In this document: positions 15,342 to 23,604 of the stretch, piece after piece | How positions within the stretch are numbered: position 1 is the stretch's first letter | How the letters are laid out: each line of letters starts with the position of its first letter | Translations under genes and position numbers: made by a program | Notes under the pieces: model-generated | The model's input: the letters and a program-made list of their open reading frames with translations, nothing else | What the model was told of the DNA's origin: nothing | The model's database searches: none | Origin: HGM11525 sp045649145 | GTDB taxonomy: Bacteria; Bacillota; Clostridia; UBA1381 | Direction: 5' to 3' | Assembly (NCBI GenBank): GCA_045649145.1 | Contig: JAZRPK010000014.1 | Location: 1 to 23,688, forward strand | Length of the DNA stretch: 23,688 nt

Positions 15342-16001
15342 TCATAGATACTTTTTATACTTATTATATAGCTGCAGAGAGCGAGATATTTCTGCCTTGG
15401 TGAGCTTGGAATAGACATAACTTTTAAGCTCAGCCTTTTCACTAGGTGTCAATCCGTTAGCAACTAGCGATGCGACATATGCCATATCAAGCTTTGCTAT
15501 AATAGCAAGACCGTCGGACATATCCTTTTCGGTTGCTGCGGCTGTAATTCGCTCGTAAGCAGACTCCGCATCGTTTTCTGCTTCGGGTGTCGGAGTAGGA
15601 GATGCTGTTGGCTTGGGTGATGATTGGGGGAGACTAAGCTGTTCATCCACCTGCCACGGTGTGTCTGTGGTAGAAGGCGATAATAACTCAGCCTGTTCGC
15701 TCTCGATGGTGTTCAAAAGGTCTATCACCGACAATGCACTCTCACGGTCCAAATGTGTTAAAAAATCAATCACACCCCTGTCAGAAAGGAAACTTCCAAG
15801 CATAGCAAATGCACCGAGGTTGTTGTTCTGGTCAACTATTTGAGCCAATTCGCCCCTGCCCTGCTCGGCAAGACGTTGGCTGATTTTCGGCAGTATTACA
15901 AACCGCATAGCAAGAACAGCCGAGATCGCAAGCACCAATACTGCCGCCACAAGCCCCAAGAGAATTTTTAATATACCCTTGCCTTTAGTTTTTTTACTCA
16001 T
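15342..16001 (-). CDS. single-span membrane protein of unknown function
   Basis: The product has 219 residues and I do not recognise it. A Lys-rich cytoplasmic start is followed by one hydrophobic helix (about 10-34), so the rest should face outward. Residues about 40-105 look helical (QRLAEQGRGELAQIV, SALSVIDLLNTIESEQ). A Pro/Ser/Thr tether with KPTASPTPTPE lies near 130-140. The C-terminal 75 residues are helical and rich in Lys, Ala and Tyr, with LTPSEKAELKSYVYSKLTKA. Start codon 15999-16001 has AGGAAAGG upstream. It sits between metY (19 nt) and birA (10 nt), neither of which suggests a role. The tether resembles that of the lipoprotein at 4266-4796. Confidence 0.82.
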   Translation of the reverse strand: MSKKTKGKGILKILLGLVAAVLVLAISAVLAMRFVILPKISQRLAEQGRGELAQIVDQNNNLGAFAMLGSFLSDRGVIDFLTHLDRESALSVIDLLNTIESEQAELLSPSTTDTPWQVDEQLSLPQSSPKPTASPTPTPEAENDAESAYERITAAATEKDMSDGLAIIAKLDMAYVASLVANGLTPSEKAELKSYVYSKLTKAEISRSLQLYNKYKKYL

Positions 16002-16020
16002 ATATACAAAGCCTTTCCTG

Positions 16021-17292
16021 TTAGATATTTGAAAGTGCTGCGTCTAAGTCCTCTATGATGTCTGCTGCGTTTTCTATTCCTACCGAAAGACGGATAAGGT
16101 CTGCGCCGATACCGCCCTCGGCAAGCTGCTCGTCGGTAAGCTGACGGTGGGTTGTGCTTGCGGGGTGGAGTGCACAGGTGCGTGCGTCTGCAACGTGTGT
16201 TACAATAGCTGCAAGCTTAAGACTGTCAAGCACTCGTATAGCTGCCTCTCTGCCACCCTTAACGCCGAAGGACACTACGCCTGATGTGCCGTCGGGCAGA
16301 TATTTAGCAACTAAATCCTTGTACTTGCTGTCGGGGAGCCCGGGGTAATTTACCCATGCAACCCTGCTGTCATTAGCAAGGAAGGTGGCAACCTTTTTAG
16401 CGTTCTCTGAGTGCTGCTTCATACGCAGATGCAAGGTTTCTAAGCCCAGATTTAACAAAAAGGCATTCTGCGGCGACGGAGCAGAGCCGAGGTCACGCAT
16501 CAGCTGAACACGTGCCTTTGTGATAAATGCCGCATTACCGAACTTCTCGCTGTAAATGATGCCGTGATAGGAATCGTCAGGCACGGTAAATTCGGGGAAT
16601 TTGCCGCTTGCCGCCCAGTCAAAGCTTCCGCCGTCGATGATAACTCCTCCGAGGCTCACAGCATGACCGTCCATATACTTAGAAGTTGAATGAATTACAA
16701 TATCTGCACCGAACTCAAGCGGTCTGCAGAGTACCGGAGTTGCAAAGGTGTTGTCAACAATAAGCGGAATGTTATTTGAATGTGCCAGTGTAGCGAATTT
16801 CTCTATATCAAGAACTGTAAGAGCAGGGTTTGCAATAGTCTCGCCGAAAACCGCCTTGGTTTCGGGGCGAATAAGCTTTTGCAGCTCTTCGAGCGACAGG
16901 TCGGGGTTTACGAAAGTGGTTTCGATACCCATTCTCTTAAGGGTTACACCCAAAAGATTGAGCGTGCCGCCGTAAACTGCAGCCGAGCAGAGAATATGGT
17001 CGCCTGCCGAGCAGATTGTAAGTACAGACATAAGGCTTGCCGCTTGACCCGATGAGGTCATCATTGCGCCCACGCCGCCCTCGAGCTTTGCTATCTTTTC
17101 CTCCACACAGCCAACTGTCGGATTGGCAAGACGGGTGTAGAAATAGCCCTCTGCCTCCAAATCAAACAGCTTGCCCATAGCGTCACAGCTGTCATACTTA
17201 AAGGTTGTACTCTGATATATCGGCAGAACACGTGCCTCGCCGCTCGATGGCTTGTAGCCCTCTTGTACGCATTTTGTTTCTATTCTTGACAT
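16021..17292 (-). CDS. metY: O-acetylhomoserine sulfhydrylase (aminocarboxypropyltransferase)
   Basis: This PLP enzyme makes homocysteine from O-acetylhomoserine and sulfide, the direct sulfhydrylation route to methionine. The 423-residue product has the Cys/Met metabolism fold: TRLANPTVGCVEEKIAKLEGG, SSGQAASL, the IVDNTFATP segment and the PLP Lys K205 in HSTSKYMDGH. The C-terminal VADARTCALHPASTTHRQL and GIGADLIRLSVGIE are typical of MetY rather than MetB or MetC. Three in-frame ATGs lie near the start (17304, 17301, 17292). The first two sit on top of the AAAGGA site, so 17292 (about 11 nt away) is chosen. Its leader is only about 25 nt, so no S-box or T-box is present. Confidence 0.93.
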   Translation of the reverse strand: MSRIETKCVQEGYKPSSGEARVLPIYQSTTFKYDSCDAMGKLFDLEAEGYFYTRLANPTVGCVEEKIAKLEGGVGAMMTSSGQAASLMSVLTICSAGDHILCSAAVYGGTLNLLGVTLKRMGIETTFVNPDLSLEELQKLIRPETKAVFGETIANPALTVLDIEKFATLAHSNNIPLIVDNTFATPVLCRPLEFGADIVIHSTSKYMDGHAVSLGGVIIDGGSFDWAASGKFPEFTVPDDSYHGIIYSEKFGNAAFITKARVQLMRDLGSAPSPQNAFLLNLGLETLHLRMKQHSENAKKVATFLANDSRVAWVNYPGLPDSKYKDLVAKYLPDGTSGVVSFGVKGGREAAIRVLDSLKLAAIVTHVADARTCALHPASTTHRQLTDEQLAEGGIGADLIRLSVGIENAADIIEDLDAALSNI

Positions 17293-17324
17293 AAATATCA
17301 TCATCCTTTCAAGCTATTACCCCT

Positions 17325-17353
17325 ATTGTACAACTATTTTTTAGAAAAATCAA
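17325..17353 (-). promoter_or_regulatory. promoter for metY-membrane protein-birA
   Basis: Read on the minus strand, TTGATT (17348-17353), a 17-nt spacer and TACAAT (17325-17330). The leader is too short for a methionine riboswitch. Confidence 0.7.
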
Positions 17354-17388
17354 GTACGGCTTATGATTTAGTGAAAAAAGCAGAATAT

Positions 17389-17425
17389 TGTCCTTTTAAT
17401 TTACAAACTGTTCACAATTAAGACA
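17389..17425. repeat. imperfect inverted repeat upstream of the exporter operon
   Basis: TGTC (17389-17392) and TTAATT (17396-17401) mirror AATTAA (17416-17421) and GACA (17422-17425), with a 3-nt asymmetry. It reaches the -35 position of the exporter promoter and may be a regulator site. Confidence 0.4.
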
Positions 17426-17447
17426 TACCAAGGTAGAAAGTATGGTG

Positions 17448-17453
17448 TATAAT
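17448..17453 (+). promoter_or_regulatory. -10 box of the exporter operon
   Basis: A perfect TATAAT at 17448-17453 has only a poor -35 (ATACCA at 17425-17430, 17-nt spacer). That suggests a need for an activator or another factor. AAAAAGGAGG at 17467-17476 then serves the GTG start at 17487. Confidence 0.6.
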
Positions 17454-17486
17454 GGGTAAGAAAGGTAAAAAAGGAGGAAAAAATCG

Positions 17487-19181
17487 GTGTCAGGATTAAA
17501 CGAGTTACTTTCAAAAGCAAAAGAAACACTTTCTACATTGGGAAAGAAGAAAATTATAATCATCCTAGCCGTTCTTGCGGTGCTTCTTGTGACGATATTT
17601 GCTGTAAAAGCTACGCAATCGAAAAAAGCTTCGGTGGCAGCAGACGGTGGCACAGACGTGGTGATGCGTGGCGATGTTTCGCTTACCATTACGGGAAGTG
17701 CGGCGGTTGAGCCGTATGAGCGTTATGAAATTATAGCAAAGACCTCGGGAGATATTATATCCTGTCCGTATGAGGTGGGCGATATAGTTGAGGAGGGGAC
17801 TCTCCTTTATCAGTTTGACACCTCGGAAACTGATATAAGTATGAAAAAGCAGGAGATTTCCTTAGATAACAGCAAAACCAGCTACGAAAACGCATTAAAA
17901 GACTCGGAAAAACTGTACATAAAAGCAAAATCGTCAGGAGTTATTTCCAATATGGATATTAAGGTTGGCGACGATGTAAATAAGGGTACTAAGATAGCTG
18001 ACATCAACAACACAGTTATGCTCAAGGTGACGCTTCCATTTAAGCAGGCACAGGCACAACAGATTTCGGTGGGTGACAGCGCATATATTTCAAGCTCGAT
18101 GCATATGAGCAATGTATTGGGAACAGTAACACATAAGGAAGCAACTGCACACGCAGGTACGGATGGGGCACTCCTTGTTAATGTTACCATAGAATTTGAA
18201 AACCCCGGTGCGTTTACGGCAGGAATGATGGTCGGCGGTGCAGTAGGAGCTGCAATAAGCCCCGGCTTTGGCGAGGTTAAAATGTCGGACAGCGGCACAG
18301 TATCGGCTGAGGTAGAGGGGACGGTAACAAAGCTCTACCACTCAAACGGCGACTATGTCAAAGAGGGTACAACGATTGCTCTAATCACCAGCGATTCTGT
18401 TACAAACAGCATCAAAAGCAGCAAGAACAACTACGAAAGCGCAAAGCTTTCTATGCTCGATGCCGAGGAGCAGCTGGAGGACTATAATCTTACAGCACCC
18501 ATAACAGGAACAATTATAACCAAGAACGCAAAAGCGGGAGATACAATAGATAAGACCAACTCAGCCCAGACTTTGATGGTGATTGCAGACGTATCTAAGC
18601 TCAAGTTCACCCTCGAAATAGACGAGCTTGATGTCGCTAAGGTTGAGGCGGGACAGGTGGTAGAGGTCACCTGCGATGCAATTCCTGAAGAAACATACTA
18701 TGGCGAAATTACAACAATATCGGTTGAGGGTACATCAACAAACGGCGTTACAACGTATACAGCCGAGGTGGTTATAAACGAGCCTGGAAATTTAAGACCG
18801 AGTATGAATATTGACGCAAGTGTGGTGATAGAATCGTCAGCCGATACACTCTATGTTCCGTCGGAGGATGTTAAGACGATAGGAAAGCTACACTATGTAT
18901 TCAAAAAGACTGATGGCAGGAAAATAAATGGCGAACAACCGCAAACAATTTTGCAGGAAGAAAGTAAGCTCCCGCCGGCACCTGATGGTTTTGAAACTGT
19001 TATAGTGGAGGTTGGCGTAGTCGGGGACGAATTTACCGAAATCCTTTCGGGACTCTCTGAGGGTGACGAGGTTTATACGCAGACGTCCGAAATTTCACCA
19101 GCAGAGCGAATGATGAGGGGAATGGCTGCAATGGGTGGAATGCACGCAGGCGGAATGGACGGCGAGGGAATGAGAAGATGA
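17487..19181 (+). CDS. MacA-like efflux adaptor with duplicated lipoyl/hairpin module
   Basis: This is a membrane-fusion-type subunit that works with the ABC ATPase and MacB-like permease encoded next. The 564-residue protein has one N-terminal membrane helix (22-43) and then an extracellular part. Lipoyl half-motifs occur four times: about 84-112 (KTSGDII, VGDIVEEGTLL), 147-175 (SSGVISNMDIKVGDDVNKG), 275-303 (VEGTVTKLYHSNGDYVKEG) and 335-368 (ITGTIITKNAKAGDTID). Short helical hairpins lie at 113-146 and 304-334, so there are two complete lipoyl-hairpin modules. A beta-barrel region (about 370-450) and a membrane-proximal domain follow. The tail (541-564) is rich in Met and Gly. The usual length is near 350-450, so this is long. 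Start GTG 17487; its stop overlaps the ATPase start (ATGA). Confidence 0.88.
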   Translation: MSGLNELLSKAKETLSTLGKKKIIIILAVLAVLLVTIFAVKATQSKKASVAADGGTDVVMRGDVSLTITGSAAVEPYERYEIIAKTSGDIISCPYEVGDIVEEGTLLYQFDTSETDISMKKQEISLDNSKTSYENALKDSEKLYIKAKSSGVISNMDIKVGDDVNKGTKIADINNTVMLKVTLPFKQAQAQQISVGDSAYISSSMHMSNVLGTVTHKEATAHAGTDGALLVNVTIEFENPGAFTAGMMVGGAVGAAISPGFGEVKMSDSGTVSAEVEGTVTKLYHSNGDYVKEGTTIALITSDSVTNSIKSSKNNYESAKLSMLDAEEQLEDYNLTAPITGTIITKNAKAGDTIDKTNSAQTLMVIADVSKLKFTLEIDELDVAKVEAGQVVEVTCDAIPEETYYGEITTISVEGTSTNGVTTYTAEVVINEPGNLRPSMNIDASVVIESSADTLYVPSEDVKTIGKLHYVFKKTDGRKINGEQPQTILQEESKLPPAPDGFETVIVEVGVVGDEFTEILSGLSEGDEVYTQTSEISPAERMMRGMAAMGGMHAGGMDGEGMRR

Positions 19182-19933
19182 TAAGACTCGAGGGCATAAC
19201 AAAAATATACAAAATGGGCGAAAATGAGGTACGTGCATTAGACGGAGTTGACCTGCATATAAAGCCGCACGAGTTCGTGTCTGTCATAGGCCCGTCAGGC
19301 TCGGGCAAGTCGACGCTGATGAATATGATTGGTTGCCTGGATGTTCCGACAAGCGGAAGATACTGGATAGACGGTGTCGAGGGCAGTAAAATGACCGACA
19401 ATCAGCTTGCAGACCTCAGGAACAAAAAGCTTGGCTTTATATTCCAACAGTATAATCTCCTCTCTAAGCTGACCGCTTTAGAGAACGTAGAGCTTCCGCT
19501 GATATATCGGGGAATTACGGCATCAAAACGCAGAGAAATGGCAGAAACGGCACTTGAGCGAGTGGGCTTAAAGGACAAAATGCACCATAAACCCACCGAA
19601 TTATCGGGTGGACAGCAACAGAGGGTATCTATTGCAAGAGCGCTTTCGAGCCGACCGTCGCTGATACTTGCCGACGAGCCGACAGGTGCACTTGATTCCA
19701 AATCGGGTATTGAGATTATAGAGATGCTCCACGATTTGCACAAAGAGGGGAATACGATTGTAATAATCACACACGACCTCGGAATTGCCAAGCAGGCAGA
19801 GCGTATAATATCAATACACGACGGAAAGATAACGAGCGACATAGATAACACTAAGGACCGTGCCTCAGCTGACAATATCAATCACGGCGCTCGAAAAGCC
19901 GACCTTGATACAGGGACTGGAGGCGAGGTATAA
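19178..19933 (+). CDS. ABC transporter ATP-binding protein, MacB/LolD type
   Basis: This is the cytoplasmic ATPase of the export system, powering its permease partner. The 251-residue product has Walker A GPSGSGKST (38-46), a Q-loop at FIFQQYN (88-94), the signature LSGGQQQR (142-149), Walker B LILADEP (162-168), the D-loop ALD and the H-loop His H199. Sequence around GCLDVPTSG and LSKLTALENVELPLIYRG is typical of the MacB/LolD/FtsE branch. The last 25 residues are polar and not part of the core fold. It overlaps the adaptor by 4 bp (ATGA) and the permease by 1 bp (TAATG), so the three are translationally coupled. Confidence 0.95.
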   Translation: MIRLEGITKIYKMGENEVRALDGVDLHIKPHEFVSVIGPSGSGKSTLMNMIGCLDVPTSGRYWIDGVEGSKMTDNQLADLRNKKLGFIFQQYNLLSKLTALENVELPLIYRGITASKRREMAETALERVGLKDKMHHKPTELSGGQQQRVSIARALSSRPSLILADEPTGALDSKSGIEIIEMLHDLHKEGNTIVIITHDLGIAKQAERIISIHDGKITSDIDNTKDRASADNINHGARKADLDTGTGGEV

Positions 19934-21120
19934 TGGAGAAAATTATCCAGTCCTTCAAAATGTCTATGAAAAGCATACTCGGCAATAAAGGCAGGTCTGC
20001 ACTTACAATGCTGGGCATTATAATCGGCGTTGCATCAGTAATAATCCTGACGGGCATTGGCGGCGGTGCGACAAAGGTCATAAGCGATGCTATGGCTGAG
20101 ATGGGGACAAAGCTCGTAACCGTAAATATGATGTCCTCACGCAACAGTACACGAAGTATTGACATTGATGATATGCAGGAGTTTTTAGACAAAAATCCCG
20201 ATTTGGTATCGGCAATGTCGCCGTCTTTGACATCGAATGTGACGGTAAAAGCGGGCAGAACAAATTTTTCCACAACGCTCGGTGCGTATTCAAGCAGTTA
20301 TCCCGAGATAAAGCCTGATTCGTCAGAGCTTTCGAGCGGAAGATTTCTTTCGGACAGCGACATAATAAACCGAAGATACAACTGTGTGGTCGGAAGCTAT
20401 ATTAAAGAAGAGCTGTTTGGCGGCTTGGACCCTGTGGGTGAAACTATTAAATTAAACGGCAGACAGTTTACTATTATTGGCTGTTATGAAGAAACTGCAG
20501 GCTCGACCGAAAGCTCGTCGGACAACAAGGTAACAATACCTTATACAACGGCTATCAGGTTCTTAAAGCAGGCGAGAATATCAACATTTTACTTTGCTGC
20601 AGCGTCGGAGGATGTTGCCGATAAGGCGGTCACGGCACTTGAAAGCTTTATTATCAAAAAGCTTGGTACGGACACGGGCTTTGTGGTATCATCTGTGGCA
20701 CAGATGATAGAGACCTTTGACGAAATGATGGGCACAATGACAACAATGCTTGCGGGCATTGCGGCAATATCGCTGATTGTCGGCGGTATCGGTATTATGA
20801 ATATTATGACCGTAACAGTAAGCGAAAGAACACGTGAAATCGGAATAAGAAAGGCAATAGGCGCAAGAACAACCGATATTCTTCTGCAATTTCTGATCGA
20901 GTCAATAGTTCTGTCGGGCATAGGCGGAATTATAGGAATTCTGTTCGGAATTGCTATGAGCGGACTTATCGGGAATATAATCTCGATGCAGACGGTTGTA
21001 CAGACGGATATGGTTATTATGAGCTTTGCATTCTCAATAATAATCGGTGTATTCTTTGGAATTGCACCTGCACGCCGTGCGGCAAGGCTTAATCCGATTG
21101 AGGCTCTGCGGTCGGAATAA
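19933..21120 (+). CDS. MacB-like ABC transporter permease
   Basis: This is the permease of a mechanotransmission-type ABC exporter (MacB/FtsX superfamily). The 395-residue product has a first membrane helix after NKGRSALTMLGIIIGVASVIIL (about 22-42). A large extracellular MacB_PCD domain follows (about 45-265) with DPVGETIKLNGRQFTIIGCYEE. Three more helices in the FtsX domain (about 270-380) have GGIGIMNIMTVTVSERTREIGIRKAIGA and end in the family motif PARRAARLNPIEALRSE. Unlike E. coli MacB, the ATPase is a separate gene. Related pairs move peptides, antibiotics or lipoproteins. The substrate here is not indicated, though the SLH gene that follows after 24 nt may be in the same transcript. 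Confidence 0.94.
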   Translation: MEKIIQSFKMSMKSILGNKGRSALTMLGIIIGVASVIILTGIGGGATKVISDAMAEMGTKLVTVNMMSSRNSTRSIDIDDMQEFLDKNPDLVSAMSPSLTSNVTVKAGRTNFSTTLGAYSSSYPEIKPDSSELSSGRFLSDSDIINRRYNCVVGSYIKEELFGGLDPVGETIKLNGRQFTIIGCYEETAGSTESSSDNKVTIPYTTAIRFLKQARISTFYFAAASEDVADKAVTALESFIIKKLGTDTGFVVSSVAQMIETFDEMMGTMTTMLAGIAAISLIVGGIGIMNIMTVTVSERTREIGIRKAIGARTTDILLQFLIESIVLSGIGGIIGILFGIAMSGLIGNIISMQTVVQTDMVIMSFAFSIIIGVFFGIAPARRAARLNPIEALRSE

Positions 21121-21144
21121 TACAAGGATTTAAGGAGAAATAAA

Positions 21145-23433
21145 ATGCGAAAATTTAAGCGAATAATAGCGAGTATGCTGTCATTGTCGGTGCTCTTGCC
21201 GTCAATTCCCGCACTTGCATACATAGATGTCGATTATAACAGCAACGCATACGAGGCAATATACCGCCTTGGCGATTTGGGTATAGTATCAGGCTATGAT
21301 GACGGCAGCTTCAAAGCAGGAAATACCATAACCCGTGCCGAATTTGCCAGAATTATTGTGAGTGCACTCGGAAAGGACACCGAGGCAAAATCAACAGGCT
21401 TTGTATCAGCCTTTTCTGACATAGCAGCAGGTGCGTGGTATGCGCCGTATATTAATTATGTTTCGTCGCACAATATAGTGATGGGCTATTCTAACGGAAG
21501 CTTTCAGCCAAATAAAACGATAAGCTTTGCAGAATGTCTTACCATTCTTTTGAGAGTGATGGACTACAAGGAGGATACGGTAGGCTACTACTGGCCCAAC
21601 AACTACATAGATGCGGCACGAACTCTGGGTATAAGCGAGGGTATCAGCTACAGCGCAGGCGATGCAATAACCAGAGGTGATGCAGCACTTATGCTTGACC
21701 GTGCGCTGTTTTCAGATTTGAATGGTCAAGAGGACAAACTGCTGATAGAAAAGGCAAGCTATACTGTTATAAGAGATGTAGTTGTTGTTGATTCGGCAAA
21801 CGGCGGAAGAGAGGTACGTCTGTCCGACGCAAAAACCTACTCAGCCAAGATGACATTTGATGCAGATATTGGCGTATATGCAGACTATGCAGTTGTTGAC
21901 AAAAATTCTAATCTTGTTGCACTCAAATCCCAAAAGGGAAGCGGCATAACAGACAGTATGACTGTATATGTAAATGCCATAACAGACAATACCATAAGCT
22001 ATGTCACAAACGGAAAAACAGGCTCATATACATTTACAAGTGGTTTCGAGGTTTATGCAGACGGCAGTAAGCAGACGTTTTCTCAGGCGAAAAACAGCAT
22101 AAAGGCAGGAGCCGATATAACCTTCTACGGCGAAGGCGGAGGCTGGGATTTTGCGGTAGTTGGCGGTGATGATGTTACTCCCGTAATTGCAAGACGTAAC
22201 TATACAGCAGCTGACACAAACTTTGAGGGTAAGGACATAGAGCTGTCAGGACTCACCGTTTACCGTGACGGAAAGGCTGCAGCGCTGTCTGATATAGCTG
22301 TAAATGATGTTGTGTACTACAATACACGCTCAAACGTAATGGACGTTTACAGCAAAAAGGCTACTGGAATTTACTATGATGCCCAGCCGTCAAAGAGCTT
22401 TGCCCAGAGCGTTACCGTCGGCGGCAAAAGCTACGAAATCGGCTATGACGCTGCGGCTCAGGCACTTGGTGCAAATGCAAACAGCTTCCAGATAGGAGAG
22501 AGGGTAACACTCCTTTTGGGAAAGGGCGGTAAGGCGGTATTTGCAACAGAGCTTTCCGATACTGTACTTGAAACCTATGGCGTTGTAACAGCTACAGGAA
22601 CACAAATTGCCGAGTCGGGAATGAATGAAGGCTCAACCGAGATTTATGCAGATGTATTTATGCCAGATGGAGATGTGCACAGAATTGTGACTGTTGCCGA
22701 TTACAAACAGATGATAGGTCAGCTCGTGCATATCGGCTATGAAGGTGCAAAGGCAAAGCTTACTGCAAAGCAAAAGCAATCAGGAATGTCAGGCGAGCTT
22801 GATACTAAAAACCGCACTCTAAACGGAAACACAATCCTTAAAAATGCGGTTGTTATACAGCGCAGTGCATATACTGAAGAAAAATCGGCAGCGTGCGAAA
22901 TACTGACTTTCGAAACAATGACCGCAAAGAAAATAGAGGATAAAAACCTCTTGGGCATTGTTGAGGGAAACGCTTTCGGAGATATTGCAATCATCTATGT
23001 CGAAGATGTTGAAACGACAGCGAGCTTTGGTGTTGTAAAAAAAGTTGTATCCAATGCAAAAGGAAGTGTAACAGGATACACAATTTACTCCGGTGGCGTG
23101 GAAAAAACATACAGCCCCAATTTTACAGTGGCAGGGCTTTCGACAGGGATGCCTGTAATGTTCAAATTGACAGGCGGAGAGTCTGATATGTTAAAGCAGC
23201 TGTTTGAAATAACAAGCGGTACGGTCACAGCAGCCGACAGCAGCAGAATTAAGGTTGGAAGCAAGATTTATCAGCTTTCGCCTGATGTGCAGATTATAAA
23301 TATCGGCAATTTATCTGATTTTACAACTGTCAGCATAGATGACCTGACATCAGGTAATCTCGGCAAGGTAACCCTCTACTCTGACACATCGGCTACCGGT
23401 GCGTGCGTTATCCGTGTAATAACAATACGTTAA
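21145..23433 (+). CDS. SLH-domain cell-surface protein
   Basis: This 762-residue secreted protein has a Sec signal peptide (cleavage likely near ALA, residues 23-25). Three S-layer-homology repeats follow, at about 26-75 (YEAIYRLGDLGIVSGYDDGSF, ITRAEFARI), 88-140 (FSDIAAGAWYAPYINYVSS, ISFAECLTI) and 148-190 (YIDAARTLGISEG, ITRGDAALM). SLH repeats hold proteins to pyruvylated wall polymers; the binding motif TRAE is intact only in the first. The rest (about 200-762) is beta-rich with Gly, Asp and Lys and many short repeats of VYVNAI or VGGKSYEIG type. I do not recognise a catalytic domain. The start follows AAGGAGAAATAAA. It lies 24 nt past the permease gene with no terminator or promoter visible, so it is probably the fourth gene of the exporter operon. 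Confidence 0.9.
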   Translation: MRKFKRIIASMLSLSVLLPSIPALAYIDVDYNSNAYEAIYRLGDLGIVSGYDDGSFKAGNTITRAEFARIIVSALGKDTEAKSTGFVSAFSDIAAGAWYAPYINYVSSHNIVMGYSNGSFQPNKTISFAECLTILLRVMDYKEDTVGYYWPNNYIDAARTLGISEGISYSAGDAITRGDAALMLDRALFSDLNGQEDKLLIEKASYTVIRDVVVVDSANGGREVRLSDAKTYSAKMTFDADIGVYADYAVVDKNSNLVALKSQKGSGITDSMTVYVNAITDNTISYVTNGKTGSYTFTSGFEVYADGSKQTFSQAKNSIKAGADITFYGEGGGWDFAVVGGDDVTPVIARRNYTAADTNFEGKDIELSGLTVYRDGKAAALSDIAVNDVVYYNTRSNVMDVYSKKATGIYYDAQPSKSFAQSVTVGGKSYEIGYDAAAQALGANANSFQIGERVTLLLGKGGKAVFATELSDTVLETYGVVTATGTQIAESGMNEGSTEIYADVFMPDGDVHRIVTVADYKQMIGQLVHIGYEGAKAKLTAKQKQSGMSGELDTKNRTLNGNTILKNAVVIQRSAYTEEKSAACEILTFETMTAKKIEDKNLLGIVEGNAFGDIAIIYVEDVETTASFGVVKKVVSNAKGSVTGYTIYSGGVEKTYSPNFTVAGLSTGMPVMFKLTGGESDMLKQLFEITSGTVTAADSSRIKVGSKIYQLSPDVQIINIGNLSDFTTVSIDDLTSGNLGKVTLYSDTSATGACVIRVITIR

Positions 23434-23447
23434 AATCAAAAAAACTA

Positions 23448-23476
23448 TTGACAAAAGGTAAAAGTTAGAGTATTAT
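23448..23476 (+). promoter_or_regulatory. promoter of a short leader transcript
   Basis: A perfect TTGACA (23448-23453), a 17-nt spacer and TATTAT (23471-23476). It lies 14 nt past the SLH gene stop. No terminator for the SLH unit is visible before it. Confidence 0.8.
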
Positions 23477-23506
23477 AAACCTAATAGGATTGAAAGGAGC
23501 AGGAAA

Positions 23507-23590
23507 ATGAGTAGAAGTGCAGTTTTTACAAGTGAACTCCTACTAACATTGCCGGGCGCACAGAGTGGTCGGTTTATAATCCTGCGGTAA
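23507..23590 (+). CDS. 27-residue ORF, possible leader peptide
   Basis: ATG 23507 has GAAAGGAGCAGG (23492-23503) at good spacing and is the first ATG after the promoter. The 27-residue product contains three leucines in a row, coded CTC CTA CTA (23537-23545), and Leu is 5 of 27 residues. The stop codon is 14 nt before an intrinsic terminator. This layout is that of an attenuator leader peptide such as leuL, but the ORF could also be a chance reading frame within a structured RNA. The transcript can fold: AGGATT (23486-23491) with AATCCT (23578-23583), and GTAG/CTAC with AGT/ACT around 23511-23546. No protein family is recognised. Confidence 0.5.
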   Translation: MSRSAVFTSELLLTLPGAQSGRFIILR

Positions 23591-23604
23591 AATTACTGTA
23601 AGAT

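Noticed and set aside
17293..17330. S-box or T-box leader before metY
   Set aside because: The predicted leader is about 25 nt, far too short, and no T-box or S-box core motif is present.
20589..21224. 211-codon minus-strand open frame, very hydrophobic and Ile-rich
   Set aside because: It is the mirror of the permease membrane helices; no start signal, and it runs across the permease-SLH junction.
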